NCBI RefSeq assembly: GCF_014192335.1
Contig: NZ_JACHXU010000017.1
Location: forward strand, 1-64,000
DNA length: 64,000 bases
Reading direction: 5' to 3'
From: Aporhodopirellula rubra
GTDB taxonomy: Bacteria > Planctomycetota > Planctomycetia > Pirellulales > Pirellulaceae
Part shown: positions 26,701 to 35,398 of the stretch, piece after piece
Layout of the letters: each line of letters begins with the position of its first letter
Numbering within the stretch: the stretch's first letter is position 1
Made by a program: the position numbers and the translations under genes
The notes under the pieces: generated by a model
What the model saw: only the letters and a program-made list of their open reading frames with translations
Told to the model about the DNA's origin: nothing
The model's database searches: none

Positions 26701-27357
26701 CAGCGACACCCATGTCCGCGCCGGATCCGGTGAACCGGCTGTGTACGGCAGTTCCATGTCGCGGGCCGGAGGATTCATCGCGGCGGCGAACAGTTTGATG
26801 AAGACTTCTTTCGGCACGGCGCGTTTGTCGCCGGGGATCGGCAATCCGCCTTCGACGACGTGGAATGTGCCGGCGGTCGTACGACGGTCCGATTTCGGGT
26901 TGTTCAGAACACCGTTGAAGCAACGATACGATTTGACTTGATCGTTTTCAAAACTGTTCTTGCCCAACGGCAGGCTGAGTTCTCGGGCCAGACCGTGACG
27001 GTCGAGTGTTAGCGATCGCGAAGGCAGCTTCAACGCTTTGGCGTCCGCACAGTCGGCGAAGTACCGCGACAAGAACGCTTCGATGCGTCCATCGATGGGG
27101 GGTTGGTGTTGGCTGAGGATCGCGTTTCGCTCGCGAAAGCTTTCGAGCAGTTCGCGAGGAAGAGCCGATTCCGGCTGGGCTTGTCCGGACTCATGTGGCG
27201 GCGTTAATCCGGCCATGGCGAGTTGGAAGGTCAGGTAACTTTGACGGCGTTGACGCTCGGCAGGCGATGAAGCCAATCGGGCGTCCCAACCCACGGCTCG
27301 TTGCAGATCAGCGGAGTCACGAAGCAATGACACGGGGGGTCTCCCAAACACGGACAC
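23797..27357 (-). CDS. Probable PPi-dependent phosphoenolpyruvate carboxykinase
   Basis: 1186 residues, soluble, no repeats. The size (about 1.1-1.2 k residues) and the block HKPCTVSGGGKSEISKSL near residues 500-516, which resembles a phosphate-binding kinase loop, fit the PPi-type PEPCK family described from Propionibacterium and Entamoeba, which is unrelated in length to ATP- or GTP-PEPCK. The enzyme interconverts oxaloacetate and PEP using PPi or phosphate. The assignment rests on recall of family features, not on a search. A monocistronic unit with its own terminator. If correct, it pairs in function with the membrane pyrophosphatase at 50381. Confidence 0.65.
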   Translation of the reverse strand: MSVFGRPPVSLLRDSADLQRAVGWDARLASSPAERQRRQSYLTFQLAMAGLTPPHESGQAQPESALPRELLESFRERNAILSQHQPPIDGRIEAFLSRYFADCADAKALKLPSRSLTLDRHGLARELSLPLGKNSFENDQVKSYRCFNGVLNNPKSDRRTTAGTFHVVEGGLPIPGDKRAVPKEVFIKLFAAAMNPPARDMELPYTAGSPDPARTWVSLMLRPLVAPAVAGVTEYKSMETRFFTPGIYCSNLDFVESIFGNAGDPLVAGGDAGLDAIHWSGHTGCVILATHLVTLTKKAVGLPHYDDATERQRRDRMCWKSESELYNDGSAFKLTCRDESGVIVTLIADNYYGYCKKEVKTQLSYAANLMGGAEEEHAGGALAFASYSLGDHFQVKSRLYNGQTFAEVAEKYSDFIDIRPEGYGIDKVYPQVIYIPESAFASLHHRHIRWKDAAGVTQSIPLSPDEVYIAPSGYKLQLAKHANAPSWRLIGTAGEGVFCHKPCTVSGGGKSEISKSLRDYMLYGPIFVKDHDKDFALVDEIFAKDYSTRWAPGAEGAKVYAERPTRKVLDSKRSLGSVIKLLTPSPDYNDEYNAWLESIPEHVYAIALIVKRFIGTSPETNWRDQFRVDIVNGSPGHELKIGDRTLVGTYLRVGLEDSRWRTFKLRQDFIAAAKVQREDDISASVVIPAGSVEHLGSMIAPAGSYKFVENCEYRLFQRPDDAVHRGLDKQTELDLSGPGNFISNFEPLTSAQARDIIRDAIEFDKFTGPMEELLEEAAASKDGYVVSTADPRIVNGSPTKNPRYLQDRPDMVRHLDTYVAMRGLQLHRKLPPGAPVLTPVGAVLSGRRNNPPDRDAGIRSLAVYSPLHYQELPELIMDYVCSLTGKSPSTTGAGSEGALTKGPFNALHPAIDLNSSIVSMILTQLGGFSTPAGHIGPHFEVGHDISLLIPEVWCRMGAEERIPENLIAEGMLEKIQDFTYKGTPIPGSRLGYRITEKFVRTYLARVFDNPAKVFTESILRPETQDEDAFADGILQIAEAQARVSKNYFDDFGYELACPPLRAVLDIMVKGEHNGHTIDSPEVRKLFDRDALISSDWYLRRLKTKQTHDIAHWKAFEERLKEYISCPENEEAVERLGLAARLKYASEQRAIAESDDYVKSLVGTIGLDPMSPTPTDPVMLERLASAT

Positions 27358-27532
27358 GGTAGTAAGCGAAAGTTCGCCCGAGGCGATTTTTTCGTGCCGC
27401 TCAGCTTAGCAAATTGCGACGAAAGACAAAGCGGGCGGGGGTGCGACAGTTGCAACAGACGATGAGTTCAATCGCCGCTTGGCGCGTTGTAACCATTGGG
27501 CGATCGGTCCCGTTGGTAACCTATGCGCAAAT

Positions 27533-28138
27533 TTAAACCTCGGTATCGGGTGTGTCGGTTGGTCCACCCGGCTCTTGTGATGGCGGGGGCGGATTTTGCC
27601 GTTCGTGAAGTTGACGGACGGCGCCCTTGAGTGAATCGAGCAATCGTGGAACCTGCCCGGAGGCCAAAAACACCCGCGCGCTGACGGCCGACTGAGGGAA
27701 AAAACTAGTCAAAAAATCCAGGCCAAACTCCGTCGCGCCGTGACCGATCATGACCCCGTTGGCATACACGCCCGACAAAACTTCATCGGGAAGTTTTAGA
27801 TCGTCGTAGATCTCCTGCGGGCTGGGGCGTTTTTGATCCGGGTTTGGGTTCGCCGGTGGCGCCGGCGGATCACCGAATCGGCTGCGATAAATATCGAGGT
27901 TCTTCTGCAATGCATCGACAAACTGTGGCATCACCGGATGAGGAATCACCACCCGGGTTGCCACACGGTGGGGGCGCCCGATGGTTTGCAGAAAGTCGAT
28001 GATGAATTCGCTCGGGCCCGTCATCACGATCGCTCCGGTGCTGAAGCAGCCTCCGGCAACATGATCGGGGACGCGTGCTCGGAGAGCTGGGTTGGCGTCC
28101 GGGGCAGGTTGATCGGGGTGTTGGTTTTCAGCAGTCAT
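27533..28138 (-). CDS. DUF3467 domain protein
   Basis: 201 residues from the ATG at 28138; the longer frame to 28213 adds an Arg/Cys-rich leader unlikely to be coding. Two similar DUF3467-type units: AIVMTGPSEFIIDFLQTIGRPHRVATRVVIPHPVMPQFVDAL and GVMIGHGATEFGLDFLTSFFPQSAVSARVFLASGQVPRLLDSL (each in parts). Between them is a Pro-rich linker. Small DUF3467 proteins are widespread with unknown function. It lies 126 bp downstream of the pabB stop on the opposite side of that gene's end and reads in the same direction. Confidence 0.8.
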   Translation of the reverse strand: MTAENQHPDQPAPDANPALRARVPDHVAGGCFSTGAIVMTGPSEFIIDFLQTIGRPHRVATRVVIPHPVMPQFVDALQKNLDIYRSRFGDPPAPPANPNPDQKRPSPQEIYDDLKLPDEVLSGVYANGVMIGHGATEFGLDFLTSFFPQSAVSARVFLASGQVPRLLDSLKGAVRQLHERQNPPPPSQEPGGPTDTPDTEV

Positions 28139-28264
28139 GAACGGAGCCAATCTGGTGCGGGGGCAATTTGGTGCAGAGCCGGACGCACAGGTGCGGAGTC
28201 GGGCGCACCGCACCGCCGCGCGAGGAACGGGTTGCGATGGATTGAGGTCGGGGATGCGTTGAAC

Positions 28265-29851
28265 TTAGCCTGCCGAGGTGATCGCTTCGAGGAGGCTTGC
28301 CGCCTTGACCCAGGTTTCTTCCGTTTCGCGTTCCGGATTGCTGCGGGCTGTGATGCCGCCGCCCACGGGAAATTCCCAAATCGATTCCCCGGTCGAGACG
28401 GTTCGCTGCGTCACGGTGCGAATCAATATATTGAAATCACCCGCCCCGCTGAGGCTGATGTATCCGAGCGAGCCGCAGTACGGCCCTCGCGGTCGGCGTT
28501 CGAGGTGCGCGATCGTTCGCATCGCTTCCACTTTAGGCGCCCCCGTGATGCTGCCGCCGGGAAAGCAGGCCGCCAAGAGATCTGCGACGGTGGCGTCGGA
28601 GTCGAGCGTCCCGCGAACGGTCGATACCAAGTGCTGAACACTTTGATAGCGTTCGAGTTCGCAGAGTTTTGTTACCTGCACGCTCTCGTCGGTGCAAACG
28701 CGGGAGAGGTCGTTCCGCATCAGGTCGACGATCATGATGTTTTCGGCGCGATCCTTTTCGCTGGCCAACAATACGGCGCCGAGGCGTTCGTTTTCTTGGT
28801 CGTCCTCTGTTTTTGCGACGGTGCCTTTGATCGGACGAGTAACCACCGAGCGATCGCCGGCCTCATCGCTGCGGACTTGCAAGAAGCCTTCCGGCGATGA
28901 GCTGAGGACGTGATAGTCACCGGCATCGAAATACGCGGCGTAAGGAGCGGGGTTAATCGCTCGCAGTCGTGTATAGAGTTCCTCGGGTTTGCACGTCGCC
29001 TCGTGCGTGAGTGTTTGTGCCAAGTTCACTTGGAACGAATCGCCGCTGCAAATCCGGTCGACAATGTCTTGTACCGCGGCGGCGTAGGAATCGTCGGTGA
29101 AGTTGCTCGTGACGCCTTCGTATCGCGGATCACGCCGTGTTTTAGTTGGCGGTTGAGAGGTGGCGTATTGTTGGGGGGCGTCTGCGTGGTTGCTTGCCGA
29201 AGGATATGAGCCATCGCCGCCGAGCCAACTCATGACCTGGTCGGCACGTTCGATTGCCCGGTCTCGATCGAGGTCGAACGTTTCGCTGATTCCCGTGCTC
29301 AGCAGCCAAGTCTTTTGGGTTTGGTGGTCGACCGCGAATGTCCAGTCGTACAGTCCGATGGCGAGGCCGGGAATCGGATCGGTTCGAGGGGAGTTCGTCG
29401 GACGCAGGGACGGTTCGAGCCACCACGCCGATTCGTACGCGAGCAATCCCGCGATGCCTCCCCAAAACGGAGGCAGGTCGGACGTGGCCTCGTCATGCCG
29501 GGGAACTAAGTGTTGCAGTTTCCGGCACCACTCGTACAGTACCGGCCACGGGTCGGGCGAGTCCATGTCGGCGCTGCACCAAGCGACGGGGTCGGCAGAC
29601 AAAAACGAATACCGTCCGCGGTCGAACTGGTTGTCCGACGCCGAGTCCAGCCAGATGCAGTTCGGCAGTTGATGCAGTTTGTCGAAGACCCATGCGAGGT
29701 CCGGATCGCCGCCAAAGTCGAGTTCTCGGGCGACGTGGATCGATCCTCCATTTCGCGGTGTGATGATAGTGCCCCGTTTTGATGTGAGAGAGAAATGAGT
29801 TGTCGGGTGCTGAGTCGTCCGGTATTCAACGTCGAGAGCAATCGCCAGCAC
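28265..29851 (-). CDS. pabB: Aminodeoxychorismate synthase component I
   Basis: 528 residues. The chorismate-binding domain (about 240-528) has DSFQVNLAQTL, SSSPEGFLQV, TRPIKGTVAK, ENIMIVDLMRNDLSRVC, GGSITGAPKVEAMRTI and SLGYISLSG. The PIKGT Lys is characteristic of PabB; anthranilate synthase TrpE has PIAGT. With a glutamine amidotransferase partner (not in the window) it makes 4-amino-4-deoxychorismate for folate synthesis. The first 25 residues may be untranslated, and the real start could be an internal GTG. Confidence 0.92.
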   Translation of the reverse strand: MLAIALDVEYRTTQHPTTHFSLTSKRGTIITPRNGGSIHVARELDFGGDPDLAWVFDKLHQLPNCIWLDSASDNQFDRGRYSFLSADPVAWCSADMDSPDPWPVLYEWCRKLQHLVPRHDEATSDLPPFWGGIAGLLAYESAWWLEPSLRPTNSPRTDPIPGLAIGLYDWTFAVDHQTQKTWLLSTGISETFDLDRDRAIERADQVMSWLGGDGSYPSASNHADAPQQYATSQPPTKTRRDPRYEGVTSNFTDDSYAAAVQDIVDRICSGDSFQVNLAQTLTHEATCKPEELYTRLRAINPAPYAAYFDAGDYHVLSSSPEGFLQVRSDEAGDRSVVTRPIKGTVAKTEDDQENERLGAVLLASEKDRAENIMIVDLMRNDLSRVCTDESVQVTKLCELERYQSVQHLVSTVRGTLDSDATVADLLAACFPGGSITGAPKVEAMRTIAHLERRPRGPYCGSLGYISLSGAGDFNILIRTVTQRTVSTGESIWEFPVGGGITARSNPERETEETWVKAASLLEAITSAG

Positions 29852-30128
29852 ACCAACCCGGTGACCTGCCTGTCTGTGACCTGCCTGCCTCTGAAAGAAG
29901 GTATCAGTTTGTGCGCCATCGCTCCGTCGAGTTCACGAGAGATGAGCCGGAGATCCTAAGTCATTCGCATGCGGTTTGTCGACAAAGCCGCGAATCGGCG
30001 TGAGGCATGCGTATGAATCGCGTCGGGAAAAATGATGTATAGAAGAGGGAACACACTGGCGTCGCGATCCGTTATCCTTTGGCCGAGTTTTTCGCCTTCT
30101 GCAGTATCTAACACGAGAATGATCCATT

Positions 30129-30437
30129 TTGTCTGATCACCCAACCGATTCGCCCAGCGGTTCTGGCGGATTGCCCGCCGCATCTCGCTTGGGCTTGTCG
30201 CTGTTTACCGTCTACACGCTTGTTTACCTCGGCTTCGTTTTACTCAACGCGTTTGCAGCCGACACGATGGAGATTGTCGTCGTTGCCGGATTGAATCTCG
30301 CGATCGTTTATGGATTCGGGTTGATCATCGTCGCGATCGTCATGGCGTTCATCTATGGGTTTGCTTTACGCGGTGACGTTAACGACGCGTCGGCGAGTAG
30401 CGAGCGAACCAACGATGCAGAGGGAGACGTGGCATGA
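30129..30437 (+). CDS. DUF485 membrane protein, ActP partner
   Basis: 102 residues with a TTG start. Two transmembrane helices (about 25-45 and 58-80: GLSLFTVYTLVYLGFVLL, LNLAIVYGFGLIIVAIVMAFIYGF) with the short polar ends typical of DUF485 proteins. It overlaps the symporter gene by ATGA, the standard arrangement of DUF485 with acetate/solute symporters, and probably is its small accessory subunit. Confidence 0.85.
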   Translation: MSDHPTDSPSGSGGLPAASRLGLSLFTVYTLVYLGFVLLNAFAADTMEIVVVAGLNLAIVYGFGLIIVAIVMAFIYGFALRGDVNDASASSERTNDAEGDVA

Positions 30438-32461
30438 TTTATGATCCTTCGATGACCGCCGTGGTCGTGTTCTTTCTGTTCGTCGGTTTTACGGTCGGGC
30501 TGAGTTTTTATCTCGGCAGCAAAGCGAAATCGTCCGCGGGTTATTTCGCCGCTCATGGTCAGATTCCCTGGTTCATCAACGGCGTGGCGTTCGCCGGCGA
30601 TTATCTTTCGGCGGCCTCGTTTTTAGGTATCTGCGGCATGATTGCCGCGTATGGGTACGACGGGTTTTTGTATTCGATTGGATATCTCGCCGGATGGATC
30701 GTGGCGTTGTTCGTGATTGCGGAGCCGATGAAACGGTTGGGCAAATTTACGTTCGCCGACGCGCTCGATGCTAAGTTCAATTCGCGTGGTATCAAAGCCG
30801 CTGCCGGGATCAGCACGTTGATCGTCAGTGTCTTTTATCTGATTCCTCAGATGGTCGGCGCCGGAGTTCTGATTCAGCCTCTGCTCGGTTTTCCGCACTG
30901 GGTCGGCGTCGTTTTAGTTGGTTGTGTGGTGATCACGATCGTGGTGACTGCGGGGATGGTTTCGACCACGTGGGTTCAGTTTCTCAAAGGATCGTTGTTG
31001 GTCGTCTTCAGCACGGTTTTGGTCGTGTTGGTTCTGCAGCAAGGGTTTCGGACGGATCGCGACGCGTTTGAAACGATCGGGCCGCTTTCGGTCGGGCTCG
31101 CCGATGGTGAGGGCAATCTTTCCGATGCGTCCGCGGTCGCGGAGGAGGCCGGCCGGTCGCTGTTTGAGGCGACTGGTGATGATGCCGGCAAAGACGGCGA
31201 TGGATGGAAAGAGGTGGGCAACTACATCCGTTTTGCCTCTGCGGAGGACACTGGGTTTGATGTTTACAAAGCCGATGTGCGTGAAGACGGTTTGTATTTG
31301 ATGGAGGCGCAAGCGAAAACGGTGACGGGCGACGGCGTCACGTTGATCGGCGGATTACCCAAGGGATCCGGCGAGAACGAGCGAACGTTGCAACCGGTTG
31401 GTCAATTAACCCGTTTGCCCGAAGAGTTCGCCGTAGCGGACACCGATGATGGAACCTCGGCCGGGAACGGTGAAGGCGTGTCGGAGCAAACGGGGGCTCT
31501 GGGGCCGATTGAGTTTTTTGACGTGCTCCGGCGGAGCGAAGTGACGTTGTGGGGCAGTGACCGGATCGCTCATTCCGACGGCACCGTGTCGATGGTTTAC
31601 TACCAAAAGCCGACGGACGGTTCGCGGGTTCTGCGTCCGGGTGAGCATCCGACGTTTGCGGGGATTCGTAGTGGGCGTTGGACCGACCGAGTTAACTTTT
31701 TGTCGTTGATGCTGGCTTTGTTTTGTGGGACCGCATCGCTGCCACACATTCTGATTCGTTACTACACGGTGAAGGACGCGGCGGCGGCTCGGAAGAGCAC
31801 GATCGTGGGGATCGCCAGCATCGGGTTCTTCTACGTGTTGACGCTATATCTCGGACTCGGTGCGATGGTCAGCGGCACGCTTGATGTCACCAACAGCAAC
31901 ATGGCGGCACCGCTGTTAGCACGCGGGATCAGCGATCTGTTGTTCGCCATCATCTCCGCGATCGCGTTCACCACGGTGCTCGGGACGGTCAGCGGGTTGA
32001 TTCTCGCCAGTAGTGGCGCCGTCGCTCACGATTTGCTCGGTGGCGTGATGGGAGTCAATTTCTCGGAGGGCAATCAAGTTCGGGTGGCGAAGATTGCCGC
32101 CGTGATCGTCGGTGCGATTTCGATCTTGCTAGGAATTCTGTTCCAGAACCTAAACGTCAGTTATCTGGTGGGTTGGGCGTTTAGTATCGCCGCGAGTGCC
32201 AACCTGCCTGCGTTGGTAATGCTGTTGTTTTGGAAGCGCACGACGGCGGCGGGCATCATCGCGAGTGTCGTCGTCGGCATGTTCAGTTCGCTGGGGTGGA
32301 TTTTGTTGTCCGCCGAAACTTTCGGGAAGGTATACGGGATCGATCCGGCGACCAGCCCGATTCCGTTCAGCCAACCCGGGATTGTGACGATTCCCCTGGC
32401 CCTGCTGACTTTGGTCGTGGTCTCGTTGATGACTGGAAAAAGCGAGCCCGCGTCCAATTAA
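30434..32461 (+). CDS. actP: Cation/acetate symporter (SSS family) with large insertion
   Basis: 675 residues. N-terminal family motifs are clear: FYLGSKAKSSAGYFAAHGQIPWFINGVAFAGDYLSAASFLG, AEPMKRLGKFTFADAL (in parts); C-terminal GTASLPHILIRYYTVKDAAAARKS and AFTTVLGTVSGLILASSGAVAHDL also match. Between about residues 205 and 415 there is a hydrophilic insertion with acidic DG-rich sequence, absent in typical 550-residue ActP. It likely takes up acetate or a short-chain carboxylate with Na+ or H+. Translationally coupled to the DUF485 gene. Confidence 0.88.
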   Translation: MIYDPSMTAVVVFFLFVGFTVGLSFYLGSKAKSSAGYFAAHGQIPWFINGVAFAGDYLSAASFLGICGMIAAYGYDGFLYSIGYLAGWIVALFVIAEPMKRLGKFTFADALDAKFNSRGIKAAAGISTLIVSVFYLIPQMVGAGVLIQPLLGFPHWVGVVLVGCVVITIVVTAGMVSTTWVQFLKGSLLVVFSTVLVVLVLQQGFRTDRDAFETIGPLSVGLADGEGNLSDASAVAEEAGRSLFEATGDDAGKDGDGWKEVGNYIRFASAEDTGFDVYKADVREDGLYLMEAQAKTVTGDGVTLIGGLPKGSGENERTLQPVGQLTRLPEEFAVADTDDGTSAGNGEGVSEQTGALGPIEFFDVLRRSEVTLWGSDRIAHSDGTVSMVYYQKPTDGSRVLRPGEHPTFAGIRSGRWTDRVNFLSLMLALFCGTASLPHILIRYYTVKDAAAARKSTIVGIASIGFFYVLTLYLGLGAMVSGTLDVTNSNMAAPLLARGISDLLFAIISAIAFTTVLGTVSGLILASSGAVAHDLLGGVMGVNFSEGNQVRVAKIAAVIVGAISILLGILFQNLNVSYLVGWAFSIAASANLPALVMLLFWKRTTAAGIIASVVVGMFSSLGWILLSAETFGKVYGIDPATSPIPFSQPGIVTIPLALLTLVVVSLMTGKSEPASN

Positions 32462-32498
32462 AAAGTTGACACCGGAAGGGATTGAGGCCGAATCCGGC

Positions 32499-32526
32499 TT
32501 GACATCCCCCTGGAGTCGCCTATATT
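32499..32526 (+). promoter_or_regulatory. Sigma-70-type promoter for rho
   Basis: TTGACA at 32499-32504 and TATATT at 32521-32526, spacing 16 bp. It lies 40 bp after the symporter stop and points toward rho. Confidence 0.6.
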
Positions 32527-33090
32527 TCGTGTAAATGGCATTGGTTCGGTTTCGGGGTTTTTCTAAACCCACCGACCGCACCGATCTTTCCATGGCCCCC
32601 GAAAACTCGAAGACTAGAGATTGTTTTCAGCGTGAGGCCTCACCCAATCTTTCCATTGACAGTGGATCCGATTGGGCGTCGATCGCGAAATTTTCGAATC
32701 ATTGGCACGATAATCGAGCTGGAGCTGATCTCCGGTTGCTTCACATCGCGTGTGCAACGTTCGATTTGACAATGTAACAGGTGTGTGTCCCTGACTCGTT
32801 GGATGGGAATCTTTTTGGCAAGGATTTGCCGTTTGTGTGAGCATTAGATCGCACGAACACATTGGTCGCCCTGATGGTGTTACCGCCACCTTCAGTGCAC
32901 TCGACCTCACATTCGTTTTTCAAACGCGGTTCCTCTTGTTGGTTGCCTTTATCGGCTCGGTGCTTTCGGTGCGCCTCGAATGCGTTGGTTTTCAATCGGA
33001 AACCATGGCACTCTCGAGTGGTCGCTCTTTCGGATTCACCACAAATGTCTTTTCGTGAAGACACCGAGACAGGTTTACCTGGATTAAAAG
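32527..33090 (+). promoter_or_regulatory. Long leader of the rho transcript
   Basis: About 550 bp between the likely promoter and the rho ATG. An 80-codon frame at 32535-32777 is possible but shows no recognised family. The rest is AT-richer than its surroundings. Autoregulation of rho through premature termination in a long leader is known in E. coli; that the same happens here is an inference. Confidence 0.4.
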
Positions 33091-34443
33091 ATGGCAAAAA
33101 AGAAGCGTTCATCACGCGGCCGAGGTGGTTTCGGCTCTCAGAATGGCTCCGGGAATAATGGGGCAGGCTCCAGCAACAACAACGGCAGTGGCGGTGGCAG
33201 TAAGCCCCGCACTCGTCGACGTCGCCGCGGAGGCGGCGGCGGTGGTGGTGGCGGAGGAGGCGGACAAGGCGGAGGTTCCAATGGCGAACCGGCGGACTTC
33301 GTTAGCGACGCGCCACTCGAAGAGTGGGCCGGCATCTTAGAGATGCATCCCAATGGTTACGGTTTCCTGCGTAGCGCATCCAATAACTACACCCGCGAAC
33401 GGACTGACCCCTTTGTGCCCGGCACAATGGTTGAGAAGTTTGGGCTCCGCCAAGGCGTGATGTTGCACACCATGGTGCAGCAGGCCAAACGGCAGCAAGG
33501 ACCACGTGTTCGAGAGATTCTCGACATCGACGGTCAGCCACCGGAGAAGTATCCGGAAATGCCGTTGTTTGACGATTTGACCGCGATCAACCCCGAAGAG
33601 TTCTTGAAACTCGAGAAGGGGAAGATGCCGTTGACCAATCGCGTCATCGATCTGCTTGCTCCACTCGGACGCGGGCAACGTGCGTTGATTGTGGCACCAC
33701 CACGCAGTGGTAAAACAATCATGTTGCAACACATTGCGGAAGGCATTTCGCAAAACCACCCTGATCTCAAATTGATGGTCTTGCTCATTGACGAGCGGCC
33801 CGAAGAGGTCACCGACATGCGTCGCAGCATCACTAACGGTGAAGTCATCGCGAGCAGTCTGGATATGGACGTTGAAAGCCATGTCCGTTTGAGCCAGCTG
33901 GCAATTGACCGTGCGAAGCGATTGGCGGAATCGGGGCAAGACGTGTTCTTGATGCTCGACTCGATCACTCGTCTGGCTCGTGCGTTTAACAAATGGGTCG
34001 GTAAGTCCGGTCGCGGTGGTGCAACGGGCACTGGCGGTCTGGATATCCGCGCGATGGACGTTCCTAAGAAATTGTTCGCCACCGCGCGAGCGTTTCAAGA
34101 AGGCGGTTCGCTTACGATCGTCGGTACCTGTTTGGTTGATACCAACAGCCGAATGGATGAAGCGATCTTCCAAGAGTTCAAGGGAACCGGGAACATGGAA
34201 GTCGTACTCGATCGCCGACTCGCCGATCGCCGCGTCTATCCCGCGATCGATATATCGCAATCGGGAACGCGTCGTGAAGAACTGTTGCTCGATGAAGAAA
34301 CGTATGAAACCGTTTCAATGTTGCGTCGCACGCTGAGTGAAATGCACCCGGTCGATGCGATGGAACAGTTGACGAAACAGCTCGGTCGCTTTGACGATAA
34401 CGAGGGTTTCCTCAAACTCATCTCGGGTGCGAAGCTCGCCTAG
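33091..34443 (+). CDS. rho: Transcription termination factor Rho with Gly/Arg-rich N-terminal region
   Basis: 450 residues. The first about 70 are low complexity: basic RGRGG and Asn/Gly/Ser runs, RRRRR, then an uninterrupted Gly run near residues 49-60. The RNA-binding domain follows ([15 protein letters not shown]). The ATPase core has Walker A APPRSGKT (near 203-210), [13 protein letters not shown], the [12 protein letters not shown] segment and [13 protein letters not shown]. This is the hexameric RNA-dependent ATPase that ends transcription. Low-complexity N-terminal insertions occur in Rho of several phyla and can alter RNA binding or phase separation. Confidence 0.96.
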   Translation: MAKKKRSSRGRGGFGSQNGSGNNGAGSSNNNGSGGGSKPRTRRRRRGGGGGGGGGGGGQGGGSNGEPADFVSDAPLEEWAGILEMHPNGYGFLRSASNNYTRERTDPFVPGTMVEKFGLRQGVMLHTMVQQAKRQQGPRVREILDIDGQPPEKYPEMPLFDDLTAINPEEFLKLEKGKMPLTNRVIDLLAPLGRGQRALIVAPPRSGKTIMLQHIAEGISQNHPDLKLMVLLIDERPEEVTDMRRSITNGEVIASSLDMDVESHVRLSQLAIDRAKRLAESGQDVFLMLDSITRLARAFNKWVGKSGRGGATGTGGLDIRAMDVPKKLFATARAFQEGGSLTIVGTCLVDTNSRMDEAIFQEFKGTGNMEVVLDRRLADRRVYPAIDISQSGTRREELLLDEETYETVSMLRRTLSEMHPVDAMEQLTKQLGRFDDNEGFLKLISGAKLA

Positions 34444-34699
34444 AGCGTTGGAAGTGTTACCCGGCCTACGTGGTAGCTGGATTCGCCAGGGTTCAACCTC
34501 GCGAAGTCGGGACGCCATCGGCTGCATCGCTTTCGATAATGCATTCGTGCCGATGGGGGTGGTAGGCTGCGACAATCGGTGAACGATGCTCCAGCCTTCA
34601 TGGATTCTTTCGGTGTTTCCGATGTGCTCAGGTAGTCGACGGGGTAACATGTGGGGAGATTTAAGACTCTCCCTCCTTCGTTACGTGAGAACCACTGTC

Positions 34700-35098
34700 G
34701 TGAAAACTACCTTGTCCCTTTTCGTCGTTCTTTGCCTCCTCGCGATCACGTCCATGCAAGTTGCCGCGGTTGGTTCAGAAGCAAAATCTGAATCGAAAAA
34801 GTTGCGTCACGTGGTGATGTTTGGTTTTAACGAATCAAGCAGCGAAGCAGACATTCAGAACGTGGTCGACGAGTTCGCGAAGTTGCCAGGCAAGATCGAT
34901 TCGATCGTGGACTTCGAGTATGGCGTCAACAACAGTCCCGAGGGGCTTAACGATGGCTTGACGCATTGCTTCCTCGTCACGTTTGCGGACGAAGCGGGCC
35001 GCGAAGAATACCTTCCGCACCCTGCGCATAAGGCGTTTGTGGAAGTTCTGAAACCTCACATGGCCAAAGCAGTCGTTGTTGATTACTGGGCACAGTAA
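34700..35098 (+). CDS. Secreted Dabb (stress-responsive A/B barrel) protein
   Basis: 132 residues from a GTG at 34700, chosen because it starts a signal peptide (MKTTLSLFVVLCLLAITSMQVAA); an ATG at 34649 would lengthen it. The mature part is one Dabb domain: KLRHVVMFGFNESSSEADIQ, FEYGVNNSPEGL, THCFLVTFADEAGREEYLPHPAHKAFVEVL. Such ferredoxin-like domains are small dimeric proteins with varied or unknown roles. Confidence 0.85.
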   Translation: MKTTLSLFVVLCLLAITSMQVAAVGSEAKSESKKLRHVVMFGFNESSSEADIQNVVDEFAKLPGKIDSIVDFEYGVNNSPEGLNDGLTHCFLVTFADEAGREEYLPHPAHKAFVEVLKPHMAKAVVVDYWAQ

Positions 35099-35338
35099 GT
35101 TCTGAGGACGGTGACAGAAATCCGTGAAAGGAAGTCTGTGGATTCGGATCGAATGCACTTGTCGATCTTTGCTGCGGGCTGCGAATGTGGCCCGTCGGGA
35201 TGGGGAAATGGCAGGCTAATCCGCATGAATGTCGCAAATGAGTCGCGGTTTTTTGTTGATTTGACTGGTCGGTCTTAGGTCGGTTGGTTTCAGCGCCGAA
35301 AAATTTTGCGGTCTCTCGTCGGATTGGTACATTGCATA

Positions 35339-35374
35339 GACGCGGGCCCTTTGTCTCGAGGGCTCGCGTCTTTT
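35339..35374 (+). terminator. Rho-independent terminator
   Basis: GACGCGGGCCCT (35339-35350) pairs with AGGGCTCGCGTC (35359-35370) with one mismatch, followed by TTTT. It sits 240 bp after the Dabb gene and only 25 bp before the next start, so it could also act as a leader attenuator. Confidence 0.65.
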
Positions 35375-35398
35375 CTTTAGCTATTCGAGGAAGCTGCG

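Noticed and set aside
25447..26733. 428-codon plus-strand frame opposite the probable PPi-PEPCK
   Set aside because: Shadow of the real minus-strand gene; no recognisable motif, Val/Arg/Asp-biased composition.
27833..28900. 355-codon plus-strand frame
   Set aside because: Overlaps pabB and the DUF3467 gene on the other strand; composition is that of a shadow.
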